Shown in pieces: positions 1-11,160 of a stretch of 64,000 nucleotides of DNA. Below the pieces are notes generated by a model. That model had not been told where the DNA came from, did not search any database, and saw only the letters and a program-made list of their open reading frames with translations. Each line of letters begins with the position of its first letter. Positions within the stretch are counted from its first letter, which is position 1. This stretch comes from Drosophila miranda. Lineage: Eukaryota; Arthropoda; Insecta; Diptera; Drosophilidae. The stretch covers positions 33,005,474-33,069,473 of the forward strand of contig NW_022881614.1 in the NCBI RefSeq assembly GCF_003369915.1, in the 5' to 3' direction. The translations under genes were made by a program, and so were the position numbers.

Positions 1-524
1 CAAAAGTTGCAGTGGGTGAATATGGTCCGAGCTCGGGCTCCAGCGGATTGCTTCGCAAACCGACGACCATTGGGTCATTCGAGTACAGCACTGTACTTTC
101 CGAGATCCAGGACTTTATTGACCTGTGGCAGCTATCGCCAGACACAAAGTGTGCGGTTCTGAGCAACCCTATTCAACACGATATTCCCATCAAGGGAAAG
201 ATCTACTTTGCCGATGCACATTTCTCACGGCCCACGCCCCGCTGTCCTAACCCACTGGCAGTGGCAAAGGTGCGATTCATCATAACCGTTTCAAAGCTGG
301 TGCAGAAGCACTATCCAGTAATGATCACATACCGCTTTGAGGGCTACAACACTCTGTACTATGCGGTGGGCGAGCGTTCGCAGAGCTCGTTTTCTTTTCA
401 AAGATTCTACATTGATACCATACTGCACACCAAGTTGGCCTTCTACGCTGAGATCTGCGAATGCCGCCACGGCACTGTGGAGAAGCCGAAGAAATCCACA
501 AAGACCAAGAAGGGCAAGCACTAA
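1..524 (+). CDS. 3' part of an unidentified host protein gene
   Basis: An open frame enters from the left edge and ends at TAA 522-524, giving about 174 visible residues; the true start lies outside the window or behind an acceptor (TTGCAG at 7-12 is one candidate). I do not recognise the family. The visible part has a Ser/Gly-rich lead, a globular middle with alternating hydrophobic and aromatic residues (Phe/Tyr-rich, motif ITYRFEGYN near residue 115), and a short Lys-rich tail (KPKKSTKTKKGKH). No signal peptide, membrane segment or catalytic motif is evident. A polyadenylation signal AATAAA sits at 540-545, 16 bases after the stop. The gene is tail-to-tail with the WDR43 orthologue, whose stop is at 568, so the 3' UTRs probably overlap. 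The balanced composition and conserved look argue for a real gene rather than a shadow frame. Confidence 0.7.
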   Translation, partial: KVAVGEYGPSSGSSGLLRKPTTIGSFEYSTVLSEIQDFIDLWQLSPDTKCAVLSNPIQHDIPIKGKIYFADAHFSRPTPRCPNPLAVAKVRFIITVSKLVQKHYPVMITYRFEGYNTLYYAVGERSQSSFSFQRFYIDTILHTKLAFYAEICECRHGTVEKPKKSTKTKKGKH

Positions 525-567
525 TGCGAATTGAATGCCAATAAAACTGTTTCGATTTACCAAACAC

Positions 568-2400
568 TTACTGTAGTGCCTCCGAAAGACAATGCATGCG
601 CTGCTCCGCAACACCAAGACAAATTCCCAACTTTTCGCGCAATGCCTGTTTGTCTTCAGACATCAAGGCACTCGTGTGCGTGCAGGCCAGTACTTGCAGC
701 CAGCGTATGGCTGATGTAACACTGTAATTTAAGGAGCCACTTAAGTAAATCCGCCATTCAGTGTAGAAATATGTGCTTACTTGGCATGCTTTCCTTGTAT
801 AAGTATTGAGAGTTCTTTCACCAATGGGTTGACATATTCGAGCGGCAGGCGGTCTAATGTCAACTGTATCGTCTCCGTGTCATGGGTACTGAGGACTGCG
901 TCAATCATGCTAAAATAGAAGACTGTTGAGTGGGCTCTTCAGCATACAATTTATATCAGCAACATACGCCTGATCTTTGCTGTGCAGTGCCTGCATCAGA
1001 AGCTGTGTCTTGCTTTGTGTTTGCAGCTTTCCAGCACCCTGTTTGGTGGCCTTGATTTGCAGGTGCTGCAGGCGCGCCTCCATTGGAACGTCGTTTTGTA
1101 CTTTCTTCTGGGAAATCGGCAGAGCACTATTGTACTCCACAATCTTCTGACTCACTACAGGAGCGAGAGTTTTGTGGGCGGCCTGCAAGGCCTGCTCTTT
1201 GCCCTTTTTCTTAGCATACAGCTTCTTCGGGTCGGCGCGAACGATAACATTCAATTTCTCAGCATAGTTAGGGGTAATGCGTTCGAATTGTATCTGTTTG
1301 CGATTTCCGTAACCGAAAAGAATCTCGTGCGAACGATTTGTGTCAGTTACAAAGTGAGACGCCAGAGCATGAATGGGCTCGACCGTATCGGCGCCATCCG
1401 AAACGATTTGCAGGGAGGTTTTCGGCTTAACGAACTTTTCGGCTGATAGACTGCGGATAGTATAGGCATGATTATGTATTATTTGTTTAAATCTCAATGG
1501 TGTACCTGTTTACATTCAACAGGTATATGTGTATGATGCCGTTGCGCGTCACACTCGCCACCCGCAGCTGTCCGTCGTCTTCAACTTCGCTGGACAAACA
1601 GTACGCCAGATCCTCCATGAGCAGCGTACAGGAAGAGGCCTTGTTTTTGCCCTTCTTCTCAATCTTCCAGAAGCAAATGACTCTCTCCATACGAGCTGTA
1701 GTCAGAACGAATTCATCATTGTCAGTGCACATAACGCTACTGATGGCATTAACCTCGCCAGAGTGCCCGGTAAATGTTTCCACCAACTCTTTAGTATCAA
1801 CATCATAGACCTTCAACTGGCGCGAGCCAACTGCCAAGGCCCGGCTCTTTGGGAGATACACAATATTTCGCGGCTTTTCGGGCCCAACCTGCCAGTCACT
1901 GATGCAGCGTTCTTTCTCCAAAGACCAGACAAGTGCCCGGCAATCGGCTCCCACGGTATACAAAAGCCCCGCGTTGTCGTAAGCAATCGAGGTGACTGGA
2001 CCATCGTGACTGTCGCCACTCAGAGTACGTTCAATCTGCAATTGTACGAGAACGTTACTGGGGATTGTGGTTCCATGAACTAATCAATTCTTACCTTTCC
2101 CTCGGCCAATGAATATATAACAACGCCGCCTTTCAGCGTGCCCAGAGCAATGTAGAGTTGGTCGCTGGGCGCCTCTTGGGTCGGCAGACTCTTGCGAGAC
2201 CTCTTGGGTCGCTGCGCTGCCACCAAAACCCACGTGAACGCTGTGCAGGGGCCAGATAGCTGCAGGTTCGGGGTGAACTCCTGTTTCAGCGTGTTCGTTT
2301 CTGTGTTCCATACTCGCAGTATTCCCAGGTCGTCAACAGAAGCAAAGAGTTGACCACCATTGGGCGAAAACCCCAACACGTGCTTCTTGCCTTGCGACAT
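568..2400 (-). CDS. WDR43: WDR43/UTP5 orthologue, nucleolar WD40 protein, five exons
   Basis: Reconstructed as complement(join(568..721,781..909,968..1450,1506..2035,2095..2400)), 1602 nt, 533 residues, with no stop inside. All four introns (59, 58, 55, 59 nt) have GT..AG ends and frames that join exactly. The ATG at 2398-2400 opens MSQGKKHVLGFSPNGGQLFA, a typical first WD blade. Exons 1-3 hold WD40 repeats (GILRVWN, SIAYDNAGLLYTVGADC, ALVWSLEKE, LKVYDVD, ICFWKIE). The last three exons contain a Utp12-type helical C-terminus (LPLEYVNPLVKELSILIQGK). In this family the protein belongs to the t-UTP/UTPA subcomplex of the small-subunit processome, acting in pre-18S rRNA processing and rDNA transcription in the nucleolus. 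Human WDR43 is longer (about 677 residues). The gene is divergent from CCT8 and convergent with the gene at 1-524. It appears intact. Confidence 0.9.
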
Positions 2401-2441
2401 TGTTATTTTACAAATTTACGTATTTGCGGCAATGGGGCTTC

Positions 2442-2459
2442 TATCGATTCCTATCGATA
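2442..2459. promoter_or_regulatory. DRE-type sites in the WDR43/CCT8 divergent promoter
   Basis: A perfect TATCGATA octamer lies at 2452-2459 and a one-mismatch copy (TATCGATT) at 2442-2449, 42-50 bases upstream of the WDR43 ATG and about 400 bases upstream of the CCT8 ATG. TATCGATA is the DREF-binding element of Drosophila housekeeping promoters. A GGTCACC core resembling Ohler motif 1 follows near 2479. The rest of 2460-2858 is AT-rich 5' flank or UTR with no other feature I can name. Confidence 0.6.
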
Positions 2460-2858
2460 GAAAATTTGAATATATCGGTCACCAAATGGCACCGATTTTT
2501 TATTTAAAAATACCCAAGAGACGGGTATGCAAAAACTCCCATCCACTATATATACTCAACTTTTCCAGCAGTAAACTGTTTTTAGATTTAAATAGTCTAC
2601 ATATAATCTAAGTCTGTATTGGGAACCTGCAGAGGGTATTTTAAACTAAAATATATGTATAACAAATATTTATAAGTGGCAGTCACGGTTCCATAAAAAG
2701 ATCCGATATATTCCGATGGAATAGTTATTCGTCTCATCGCTAGCACCTCAATACAATAGGTCCAGAATATTCGCCGCCGTCAAATTTATTTGAGGTTATA
2801 CAAACTCTTGCTGGAACTTACCGACCGACTAGCTGTGTATTGAAATCTGTGTACAAAA

Positions 2859-4733
2859 ATGGCTTTATCTGTACCAAAAGCACCCGGAGTATCTCAGATG
2901 CTAAAGGATGGCGCACGCGTAAGTCTAATATAAAGAATACATAACAAATGGCCCATATAAAACGCGATTTCATTGAAATTCTGTGTAAAATAAAAACATG
3001 CCGTCTCGGGGAGGCGCGTGATTAGTCATCGCCATGGAAAAAGTCATGCATTTTCTTGAAAAATGTTCGAAATCATAATTTGTCTCATATCCTCAGATGT
3101 ATAGCGGCTTGGAGGAGGCCGTCTACCGTAACATCAGTGCCTGCAAGGAGTTTGCTCAGACAATGCGTTCTGCCTACGGCCCCAATGGAATGAACAAAAT
3201 GATCATCAACCACATTGAGAAGCAGTTTGTGACAAGCGATGCCGGAACCATAATGCGCGAGCTGGATGTTGAACACCCTGCCGCTAAGCTGATCGTTATG
3301 GCTAGTCAAATGCAGGACGCTGAGGTCGGAGATGGCACAAACTTCGTTGTGGTTCTGGCCGGCGCTCTGCTTGAGTCTGCAGAGGAGCTCCTGCGCTTGG
3401 GCATCACCACCGCCGAAATAGCCGATGGCTATGAAAAGGCACTGGAAAAGGCTCTTGAAATTTTGCCCAAATTGGTTTGCCATAAAATTGAGGTCTATCG
3501 TAATGTTGACAAGGTAAAGGATGTCCTTCGCACAACCATCATGTCGAAACAGTACGGCCAGGAGGACTTCCTCAATGACCTGGTGAGCAAGGCCTGTGTC
3601 TCCATATTGCCCGATGAGGGCACATTCAACGTGGACAACATTCGCATATGCAAGATCCTCGGTAGTGGGCTGCCCAAGTCGGAGGTAGTCCGCGGTATGG
3701 TCTTCAAGCGCTTCGTGGAGGGCGATGTCACTTTTGCCGAAAAGGCCAAGATCGCCATATTCTCGTGCCCCGTCGACATTATTCAGACGGAGACCAAGGG
3801 CACAGTACTAATTAAGTCGGCGGACGAACTCATGAAGTTCTCATCTGGAGAGGAGAGTCTGCTGGAGAATCAAATCAAAGCCATTGCCGATGCCGGTGTA
3901 AAGGTTATCGTTGCCGGTGGTAAGGTCGGTGACATGGCCTTGCATTTCCTCAACAAATATGGCCTCATGGCTGTGCGTTTGAACTCCAAGTTCGACTTGC
4001 GCCGTTTGAGTCGTTCTGTGAACGCCACTGTTCTACCTCGCATTACCCCGCCTAGCCAGGAAGAGTTGGGCTACTGTGACAAGGTGTGCATTGAGGAGTT
4101 GGGGGACACGACAATCGTAGCATTCAGGTGAGTAATGCCATTAAATAATGTCATGAAACTGTCCAAATAACACCGTGTTCTTTAAGAAACGAGGGCAAAG
4201 ACTCACGCATTGCCACAGTTGTGATCCGTGGTGCCACAGACAACTTCATGGACGACATCGAGCGCGCCCTGGACGACGCCGTGAACAGCTTCAAGTGCCT
4301 GACACGCGATGGACGCTATCTGCCAGGAGCCGGGGCCATCGAAATTGAGCTGGCCACCCAGCTGTCGGCGTATGCTGACACTTTGCCAGGCCTGGAGCAG
4401 TACTCTGTGCGCAAGTTTGCCCAGGCTCTCGAAGTGTTCCCCAAGGCCCTGGCCGAAAACTCTGGATTCAATGGCACCGAAGCTGTTAACCTATTGTATT
4501 TGGCTCACAATTCCGAGAGCGGCAAGAACATCGGTTTCGACATTGAAGCAGAGACGGCGAGCACAATAGATGCGGCGAAGGCAAAGATATTCGACCTGTA
4601 TCAGGGAAAGTTCTGGGGTCTCAAGTACGCTGTTGGTGCGGCCACAACCATCTTGAAGGTGGATCAGATTATCATGGCCAAGCGTGCCGGTGGTCCCAAG
4701 CCGCGTCAGGCTGCCGGCAGTGATGAGAGCTAA
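2859..4733 (+). CDS. CCT8: CCT8, T-complex chaperonin theta subunit
   Basis: join(2859..2918,3097..4127,4187..4733), 1638 nt, 545 residues, close to the usual family length of about 548. Exon 1 encodes the N-terminal 20 residues and ends at a GTAAGT donor. Exon 2 begins MYSGLEEAVYRNI, and exon 3 is joined through a GTGAGT donor in phase 2. Group II chaperonin signatures are present: AYGPNGMNKMIINH (equatorial), the nucleotide-binding loop EVGDGTNF with the catalytic-type GDGT, and the C-terminal equatorial segment around VIRGATDNFMDDIERALDD. The product is one of eight paralogous subunits of the cytosolic TRiC/CCT ring that folds actin, tubulin and WD40 proteins. Polyadenylation signal AATAAA is at 4888-4893. 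No damage is seen. Confidence 0.97.
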
Positions 4734-7343
4734 ACATCTCCCCTAACATCTAACATACTACTCCTAGTTTCGCCAGCTCCTGCAAAAATTGCTTCACACA
4801 AGGGGCCCCATGGAAATTATATATTTCATTAACATCTCTCACACACTCACTTACACTCATGCCTACATGCACACAGTTTCTTGTATTAATAAACGTAACT
4901 TACGAAAACTGAGTTAAGTCTTTCATTTTTGAGGAAATAAAACAATGTTTGGGTGTGTTTTCGCACCGAACCTGGTGCCTCATAACTCATCTAAGGTAGT
5001 TATCGAATTTTTATTTTTGGAATATAAGCAAACGATTATTTGTTTTGTTCATTTGAGTTGAGTACAATAGATATTTCAAATGCTTATTTGCAGATACATT
5101 TCAATAATATTTGTGTGGACTCGGCAAACGTCTCCCAGTGCGGAGACAGTGCCGTCCCAAAATATTTCTATTAGTTTTCGAATAAAATACGATCTCGTTG
5201 TCGCTTTTCAATTGAAGTGAATAAAACTTGTAAAAGTGTGATATCTGATCGATGTACATGATTTTGAGTAAGATGCGTGTGCTGGTGATTGCTTATTTTT
5301 GGTTACCTTTTAGTTTTAATAGTGGTAATAATTGGACGGGGGGTCTGCGCATAGCGAACGGGAACGAGTCCATCCGTGCTCCAATGGATGGTTCGTTCGC
5401 CCATCCGCCGCAGCAAATCCCCTGGCTGGCCCTAACAAATGAAAGAATATCTCAACCAATGAATAACTGAATGCCATTGTCTGGCAAATCGAAAATTGTT
5501 CTGCTAATTGTCGGAAAGTATGTGTAGGCAGGCTCCTAAACCAACTGCAGTTTTGATCTGAAGGCCTCTAACTCAAAATTCTTAAAGTCCATCCGAATGT
5601 TCATTTTGTGCCACATTTTGCTGTTTGCTCACGACAGCAAACTGTGGTTCAAAATCTCAGACAAAGTTCTTAAAACAAACGCTTCTTCAAAAATGTGTGA
5701 TTCTTAAATTAATTTTGTTCTACGATTTTTCAATATTAACTAAAATCACCGCCAATTAATAACTATTTAAATGCAACACTGGAAGAACCGACCGATTAAA
5801 TTATATATCTATTTGCATCATTTTCATCATTACAACATGTCTTCTCTGGCCGGAGGCTGACAGATTATCACGATGAAAATCAACATATATTGTATTTTTC
5901 TTATTTAACATGTACGAGTATGGTATGGTATGGTATGGTATGCATGATAAGCGTGCCTTTCTTAACTGTTCATTCGAATACCATACAAATATTCCCATTG
6001 CCACGTTAGAGTGTATAAAAATAACTTTTCTCGCGTTATTACTTTGAGTTTCATGCTAATTACATTTTAATAGATTGCCTCTAAATCCTTTATATTACCA
6101 TGACCATGAATGGATGGAGATTGTGTAGTAAAATAATAGTGGTATCATAAATTTGGGATGTTTTCCCAGAGGGTAGGAAAAAAAATCACACATTTTTGTC
6201 AATTGTCATTTTCGGTATGCTTAAAAATGCAGAAAATTTTCGGATTTTGCCTGGTTTAACTGAAATTAATTATTGTTCTAAGATGCAAATACAAATTGGA
6301 TTTCATTTTCATTGGATATTTTCATATTGGCATATTGTGTGAATCAAAATTGATAAACTACGCTAGAGAAAGAGTTAAATATTTGGATTTGTTCAATTTT
6401 TGGGTATTATTATATGCTTGCTGCGCTACTACAGCGGTTCGTAATATATTTGACTAAGAAAAACTTGATAATGAACGCACCAAAGTTTGCGATAAGTTCA
6501 ACTAGCTTGTGGGTTCTTGCATTTCTGCTCATTTTAAAGCTTTTAAAGTAATTCGATAATATATTTGCGTATATGTATTTGGTTTTTGTTGGTAGTTTCC
6601 ATTACCCACCCATTGCAATTGGTGGTTAACGAGCTTCGTGGCTCTGCTTCAAAATAGAAGGATATTCTCCGTTTCTCAATCCGATTTTCTTCACATTATT
6701 GTTTAGGTTGTCCTGTCTTTTATCAATATTCAATAAATATAACAGATGTATCTCGAAATAAGAAGCCAAAATATATGTATCTTCTGTTGGGTTTACGTTT
6801 ATTGATAAATTTGTATGTCGGATCGATAATAGTTGATGATAGGGTATATAGAATATGTGTGAGTTTCGGTTTATACTTGTAGTTTAGGTAGTTGTAGTAG
6901 TAGTTGTTGTAGATGCTATAGTCAGCGCATTGATTTTCTTGTTAGTTGGGATACTCGCGTACCTGAACAGCTTTACTATTCGGATAGAGACAACTCTGAT
7001 ATATCTTTGGGACAAATGCTTCGATTATGAATTTTGAATCTTTCTGTGGGCTTTGTATAACCTAATACAACTGTTAACGTGAGTGGTGATATATCTTTAT
7101 ATATTCTAGCATATATTGCTTGAGACAATTTGTTAGTTGTTATTATAGCTTTTGCACAAAGAATTATATTGAGATATATTGATCCAGGTGACGTTGACTG
7201 GTACTGGTGTCATTATTAGACATATACATATTTAGAATCCATCTTGCTAAACTAAAAGTAAACTATATACGATCTGCGCATTGATGCTGAAGTCAACTGC
7301 TCCGTCCGCAGTTCGCCTTCTATCGCCAACTCCAAACTCCTCC
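4734..7343. other. AT-rich non-coding interval between CCT8 and Ggamma1
   Basis: About 2.6 kb with no credible coding frame. It holds the CCT8 3' UTR (to about 4.9 kb) and, most likely, the long 3' UTR of Ggamma1 on the other strand. A short pentamer microsatellite (TATGG units) occurs at about 5917-5941. Codon-like structure is absent and no transposon ends were recognised. Confidence 0.6.
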
Positions 7344-7556
7344 TTAAAGAACGGTGCATGAGGACTTTTCACGGAATGGATTTACCTTCTGGCTGGTGAA
7401 TCCAGTCAAAAGGTAATCCTCTTGCTCGTGCTCCGTGATGTACTTCATCATTTTGGCGCACGACTCCGAAATGGTCTGCCGTTCCATCGACGCCTCGCGA
7501 CGCAGCTGGTCAACGACAATGCGCTGTTGTTGTAGAGATGATGACATTACGTCCAT
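7344..7556 (-). CDS. Ggamma1: Heterotrimeric G-protein gamma-1 subunit
   Basis: A complete 70-residue frame from ATG 7554-7556 to TAA 7344-7346. It has the G-gamma layout: an N-terminal coiled-coil helix (SSSLQQQRIVVDQLRREAS) that pairs with G-beta, the central helix with MMKYITEHEQEDYL, the NPFREK motif, and a C-terminal CTVL CAAX box that predicts geranylgeranylation and membrane anchoring. It matches my recollection of Drosophila Ggamma1 apart from a few substitutions. In flies the G-beta13F/Ggamma1 dimer acts downstream of GPCRs, for example in asymmetric neuroblast division and heart integrity. The coding region is in one exon; any 5' non-coding exons lie to the right and were not delimited. 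The frame is intact even though transposons begin about 1 kb upstream. Confidence 0.95.
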   Translation of the reverse strand: MDVMSSSLQQQRIVVDQLRREASMERQTISESCAKMMKYITEHEQEDYLLTGFTSQKVNPFREKSSCTVL

Positions 7557-8586
7557 GATGGCTGTTTTGGATAGGCCTATGGTTGAAAAGTTTCTCAGTG
7601 ATACTGTGATATGCAGTTACAGGGGTGGTTGGGGATGGTTGGGATGTCGGTTTGGTTTGGTGTTTTGGATGATTCTTAATTGTTCGCAGGAAATAATATT
7701 AAAAGAAGTGCATTGCAGCATGGTAATCGTTTAAGCATTTGTTTCAATTGTGTTTTCCACACCAGTTCAACATTAAACAAGCGACAGCGACACAAAGCTA
7801 GACACTCAATATTCTGTTCGCAGGTGGACACAGCTTGAAAGAAAGTTAAGTAGGAGTAGGTAGAGTTAGAGGTTCGGTTCAGACATTCCAAAGATAGATA
7901 GATTTGTGAGTCACTCGTAAGATACACATGTAAATTAGGAAATTTCATTAGGGGGTTGACAGCGCGACATACGAAAACGTGAGTAGGCATGGCATATTTA
8001 ATCGATCGATGATTAACTTTTCAGCGCAAGCAACCAAAACCTTAACTTATGCACAGAACAAGAGCAAGGTTTTGTTAAAATTATAGGAGGAAGAGAGGCG
8101 GTAGGCGTGTAGGCGGGCACTATTTACGGGATAACATATAAATCACAGTATATAGTATATATACATATGTATTTTTTAGCAGCTATAAAGGAACATTCGT
8201 ATGCACACATTCAAATGTATGCCACATGATTGCTGGATTTTGCAGAACACGGTGAAAGCGTTAGAAGTAGTAAAGAATTTAGGTAAATGCACACACAACA
8301 CACAACTATAATCGTAACTTTTTATTTACCAGCTTTGTTGTTTAATATATTTTTATTTCCGAACGACAGCAGCAAATTTTGATGAACAGATACACACCCA
8401 AAACTAGGGATGTAATCAATACATCGATATATATATCTTTGTATGTTCCAGTCCCACCTGAACGATAGGTGGCCAGGGCTGAGGGCGACGCGCCATCTAG
8501 CGGAAGTCCAGGGAGGCTCGATGGTGTATGGTGACATCGGGGGGAGCTGGAGCCGTACTGGGGATATAAGAAAGAGAATAGGATTA
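7557..8586. other. Non-coding sequence upstream of Ggamma1
   Basis: About 1 kb of single-copy-looking sequence, presumably Ggamma1 5' UTR, introns or promoter (minus strand). No convincing frame or RNA gene is visible. The segment ends at the target duplication GTTATAT (8587-8593) of the first MITE. Confidence 0.45.
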
Positions 8587-8923
8587 GTTATATCAAAGAC
8601 TATACAATACCAAGATGTCGCATGAGGAACAAATGCTTTTTCAATTTTCGTTTGACGCTTCATGGTAGGGGCGCGCGGGGCTAGTACTTCAATTCTTTTT
8701 TATGCTACCTTCGCCTCCGAAGTGCTACTCGGCTTCGTCAATGCCTCGGTCAGCACGAGCTCGAGCCAACCCAGAAATATGCTTGTAGTTGTGTATATGT
8801 GTGTATGTCCTAGGTCGGCACGGCCATAAGCTGGTTTCGCCCGCAGCATACACGGCTTTTAGCTTCACACACAAGCGCACTGAAAGCATGTCAGTGGTTG
8901 CGTGCCGAAACCGTAGAGCAGCG

Positions 8924-10536
8924 CATGATGCAATTATACAAGGTGGTCTCGTCGGGAGCCGAAGTTCGTTCGTGTTGTCCCTTATCGTCAGTGCATGCTT
9001 GCTTGTTGATGATGAAGGTTGTTCGCGGACGAATTTGTATACCCGATACTCAAAATGAGTATTGGGGTATATTAGATTTGTGGTAAAAGTGGATGTGTGT
9101 AACGTCCAGAAGGAATCGTTTCCGACCCCATAAAGTATATATATTCTTGATCAGCATCAATAGCCGAGTCGATTGGGCCCTGTCTGTCTGTCTGTCTGTC
9201 CGTCTGTCCGTCTGTCCGTCTGTCCGTCTGTCCGTCCGTCCGTCCGTCTGTCCGTCCCCTTCAGCGCCTAGTGCTCAAAGACTATAAGAGCTAGAGCAAT
9301 AATGTTTTGGATCCAGACTTCTGTGATATGTCACTGCTACAAAAATATTTCAAAACTTCGCCCCGCCCACTTCCGCCCCCACAAAAGACGAAAATCTGTG
9401 GCATCCACAATTTTAAAGATATGAGAAAACCAAAAACGTAGAATTGTAGAGAATGACCATATCTTTAAGACTGCGGAATCTGAATTGGATCGTATCATTA
9501 TTATAGCCAGCATCAAGAAAACAATTTCATTTTTTCTCGCCCTGTCTCTCTCTAACACACACGTAGCATAGGCGGCTTTGCTTAGAGTAAAACATTAGCG
9601 CCTAGATCTCAGAGACTACAAAAGCTAGAGCAACCAAATTTGGTATCCACACTCCTAATATATCGGACCGAGACGAGTTTGTTTCAAAATTTCGCCACAC
9701 CCCCATCCGCCCCCGCAAAGGACGAAAATCTGGGGATATTCAAAAATCTCAGAGACTATTAACGCTAGAGTAACCAAATTTGGTATCCGCACTCCTGTTA
9801 GATCTTACTATAAAACGTGTATCTCAAAATTTCGCCCGACACCCTTCCCTCCACACAAAGGACGAAAATCTGTTGCATCCACAATATTGCACATTCGAGA
9901 AAACTAAAAACGCAGAATCATAGATAATGACCATATCTATCAGATTGCTGAATCTGGATCAGATCAGATCATTTTTATAGCCAATAGGAACAAATCAATT
10001 TGCAGTGGCTACGCAGCGCCCGACGTCACGCTCAGACTGATTTTCTGTCTCTCTCGCACGCACTCTTTGTCGTGTCGTTTAATATTAGTGGCGTCTGCCG
10101 GAGGAGAGCCATACTGACTTAGTATCGGGTATAACCGTAGAGTTGCGGTGTCCGCAGCAACTCACAACGTTCCCCCTCGTTTGATATATTCTTAACCCTT
10201 ATGTCCCGACAACAACAAAATTATAAAAAGCATATAAAAAAATACCACAGAATTAGAAGTAATCTTTATATATTATGTAAAAGAACATTTTAATATAACT
10301 AAAAATGTTGAAGAAAAATTATTAATGGCTGCATAAAATTTAAATATTAATATATCAGTAAAATCATTTTATTTTAAAATTTTAAAACCCACGGGCCTGT
10401 TAAGGGTTAATCAACATCAACATATACCGTCTCTCTCACACTCACTATACTATGTGCCCTTCACTCGCACTTATTGCTAGCATACGTTAAGGGACTAACT
10501 TTTGCCGACGAGACCACCTTGTATAATTGCATCATG
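8924..10536. mobile_element. Internally deleted P element inside the MITE
   Basis: Perfect 31-bp inverted repeats (8924-8954, 10506-10536) begin CATGATGCAATTATACAAGG, differing by a few bases from the canonical P-element terminus. Subterminal DNA also resembles P: TTGCTTGTTGATG and GCGGACGAATTT follow the left end, and TTGCCGACG precedes the right TIR. The flanking 8-bp duplication is GAGCAGCG / GGGCAGCG (one mismatch), the size expected for P. The uninterrupted MITE copy at 26.18 kb shows the empty site. After removing the INE-1 insertion only about 470 bp remain, so the transposase exons are gone. Confidence 0.88.
9038..10179 (+). mobile_element. INE-1/DINE-1 Helitron copy 1, inside the P element
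   Basis: The head TATACCCGATACTCA is at 9038, followed by the diagnostic AGTATATATATTCTTGATCAG block and a (TCTGTCCG)n microsatellite at about 9181-9260. The tail carries an inverted AGTATCGGGTATA (about 10121), a GAGTTGCGG..CCGCAGCAACTC hairpin and a CCCCCTCG end. This is the non-autonomous Helitron family INE-1/DINE-1 (called ISX/ISY in D. miranda). Helitrons make no target duplication, and none is seen. The orientation sign follows the convention that the TATACCCG head is 5'. It has no protein-coding content; Ser/Val/Pro-rich frames here come from the microsatellite. Confidence 0.9.
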
Positions 10537-11160
10537 GGGCAGCGTGGTCGCTGATGTCTTTGGCGCGGCACAGTGGGGACTCAGCCGAAATAGTCAAAAA
10601 ATTGTATGAGTGCTTTAGATAAATTTAATGTACGCATCTAATAGAGAATTTTCCAATCGAATTTTCAAGATAGTTTTAGTTTAGGAGATATAAGCACTCA
10701 AAGTGTGCAAATATTTATTGACTAACTAATTTAGCAAGCTGAGACGCCCAAAGGTCCCACTGTGCCGCTCCAAAGACATCGGCGATCCGCGACCACCGCT
10801 TCGACGGTGCTGTTGCCGAACAGACGAAACCGATGGGCAGCGGGGTCGCGGTAGAGACGAAGTACAGGCGAAAAGGGAATTGAAACCCCGCGCGCTCCCT
10901 CGTGCCTTTTGGGTCCTAATGTTAGGACCCGCCATAGAACAGCTTTTTGGTCGCTCATGCGACATCTTGGTATTGTATAGTCTTTGGTTATATGTATTAG
11001 TAAGGGGAAAAAGGGATAAATAGGAATGAAAATATTAGAAAACGTGGATTGGATTATGGAAATCGTGGAGCGTGGACGGAAGAGTAACGTCGAAATTTGA
11101 AATTTTGTGCTTAAAACAGAAAGTTTGAAGTGAGTACAGGAAAAAGCGGGCGAGAAAATA

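Larger units (their letters stand above)
8594..10986. mobile_element. MITE copy 1 (33-bp TIRs, 7-bp TSD), split by a P element
   Basis: The ends are perfect 33-bp inverted repeats (8594-8626 and 10954-10986) beginning CAAAGACTATACAATACC. The element is flanked by a 7-bp duplication GTTATAT (8587-8593, 10987-10993). Without the P insertion it is about 772 bp, matching the uninterrupted 792-bp copy at 25856-26647. A second, internal inverted repeat (around 10541-10590 against 10743-10800, both holding the CACAGTGGGAC/GTCCCACTGTG core) gives it a fold-back character. There is no transposase frame, so it is non-autonomous. A 7-bp duplication suits the P/1360 superfamily; that assignment is inference. 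Confidence 0.85.

Noticed and set aside
910..1497. Treating the open frame ending at 910 as the C-terminus of the WDR43 orthologue
   Set aside because: A GTATGT donor at 967 and acceptor at 910 lead into two further exons encoding the Utp12-like end, giving a complete family-like protein.
10192..10410. A 211-bp piggyBac-like MITE (TTAA..CCCTTA / TAAGGG..TTAA)
   Set aside because: The left TTAACCCTTATG is itself part of the P-element 5' region, and the right TTAA is not followed by the P continuation, so it is not a duplication. It is best read as internal P sequence.
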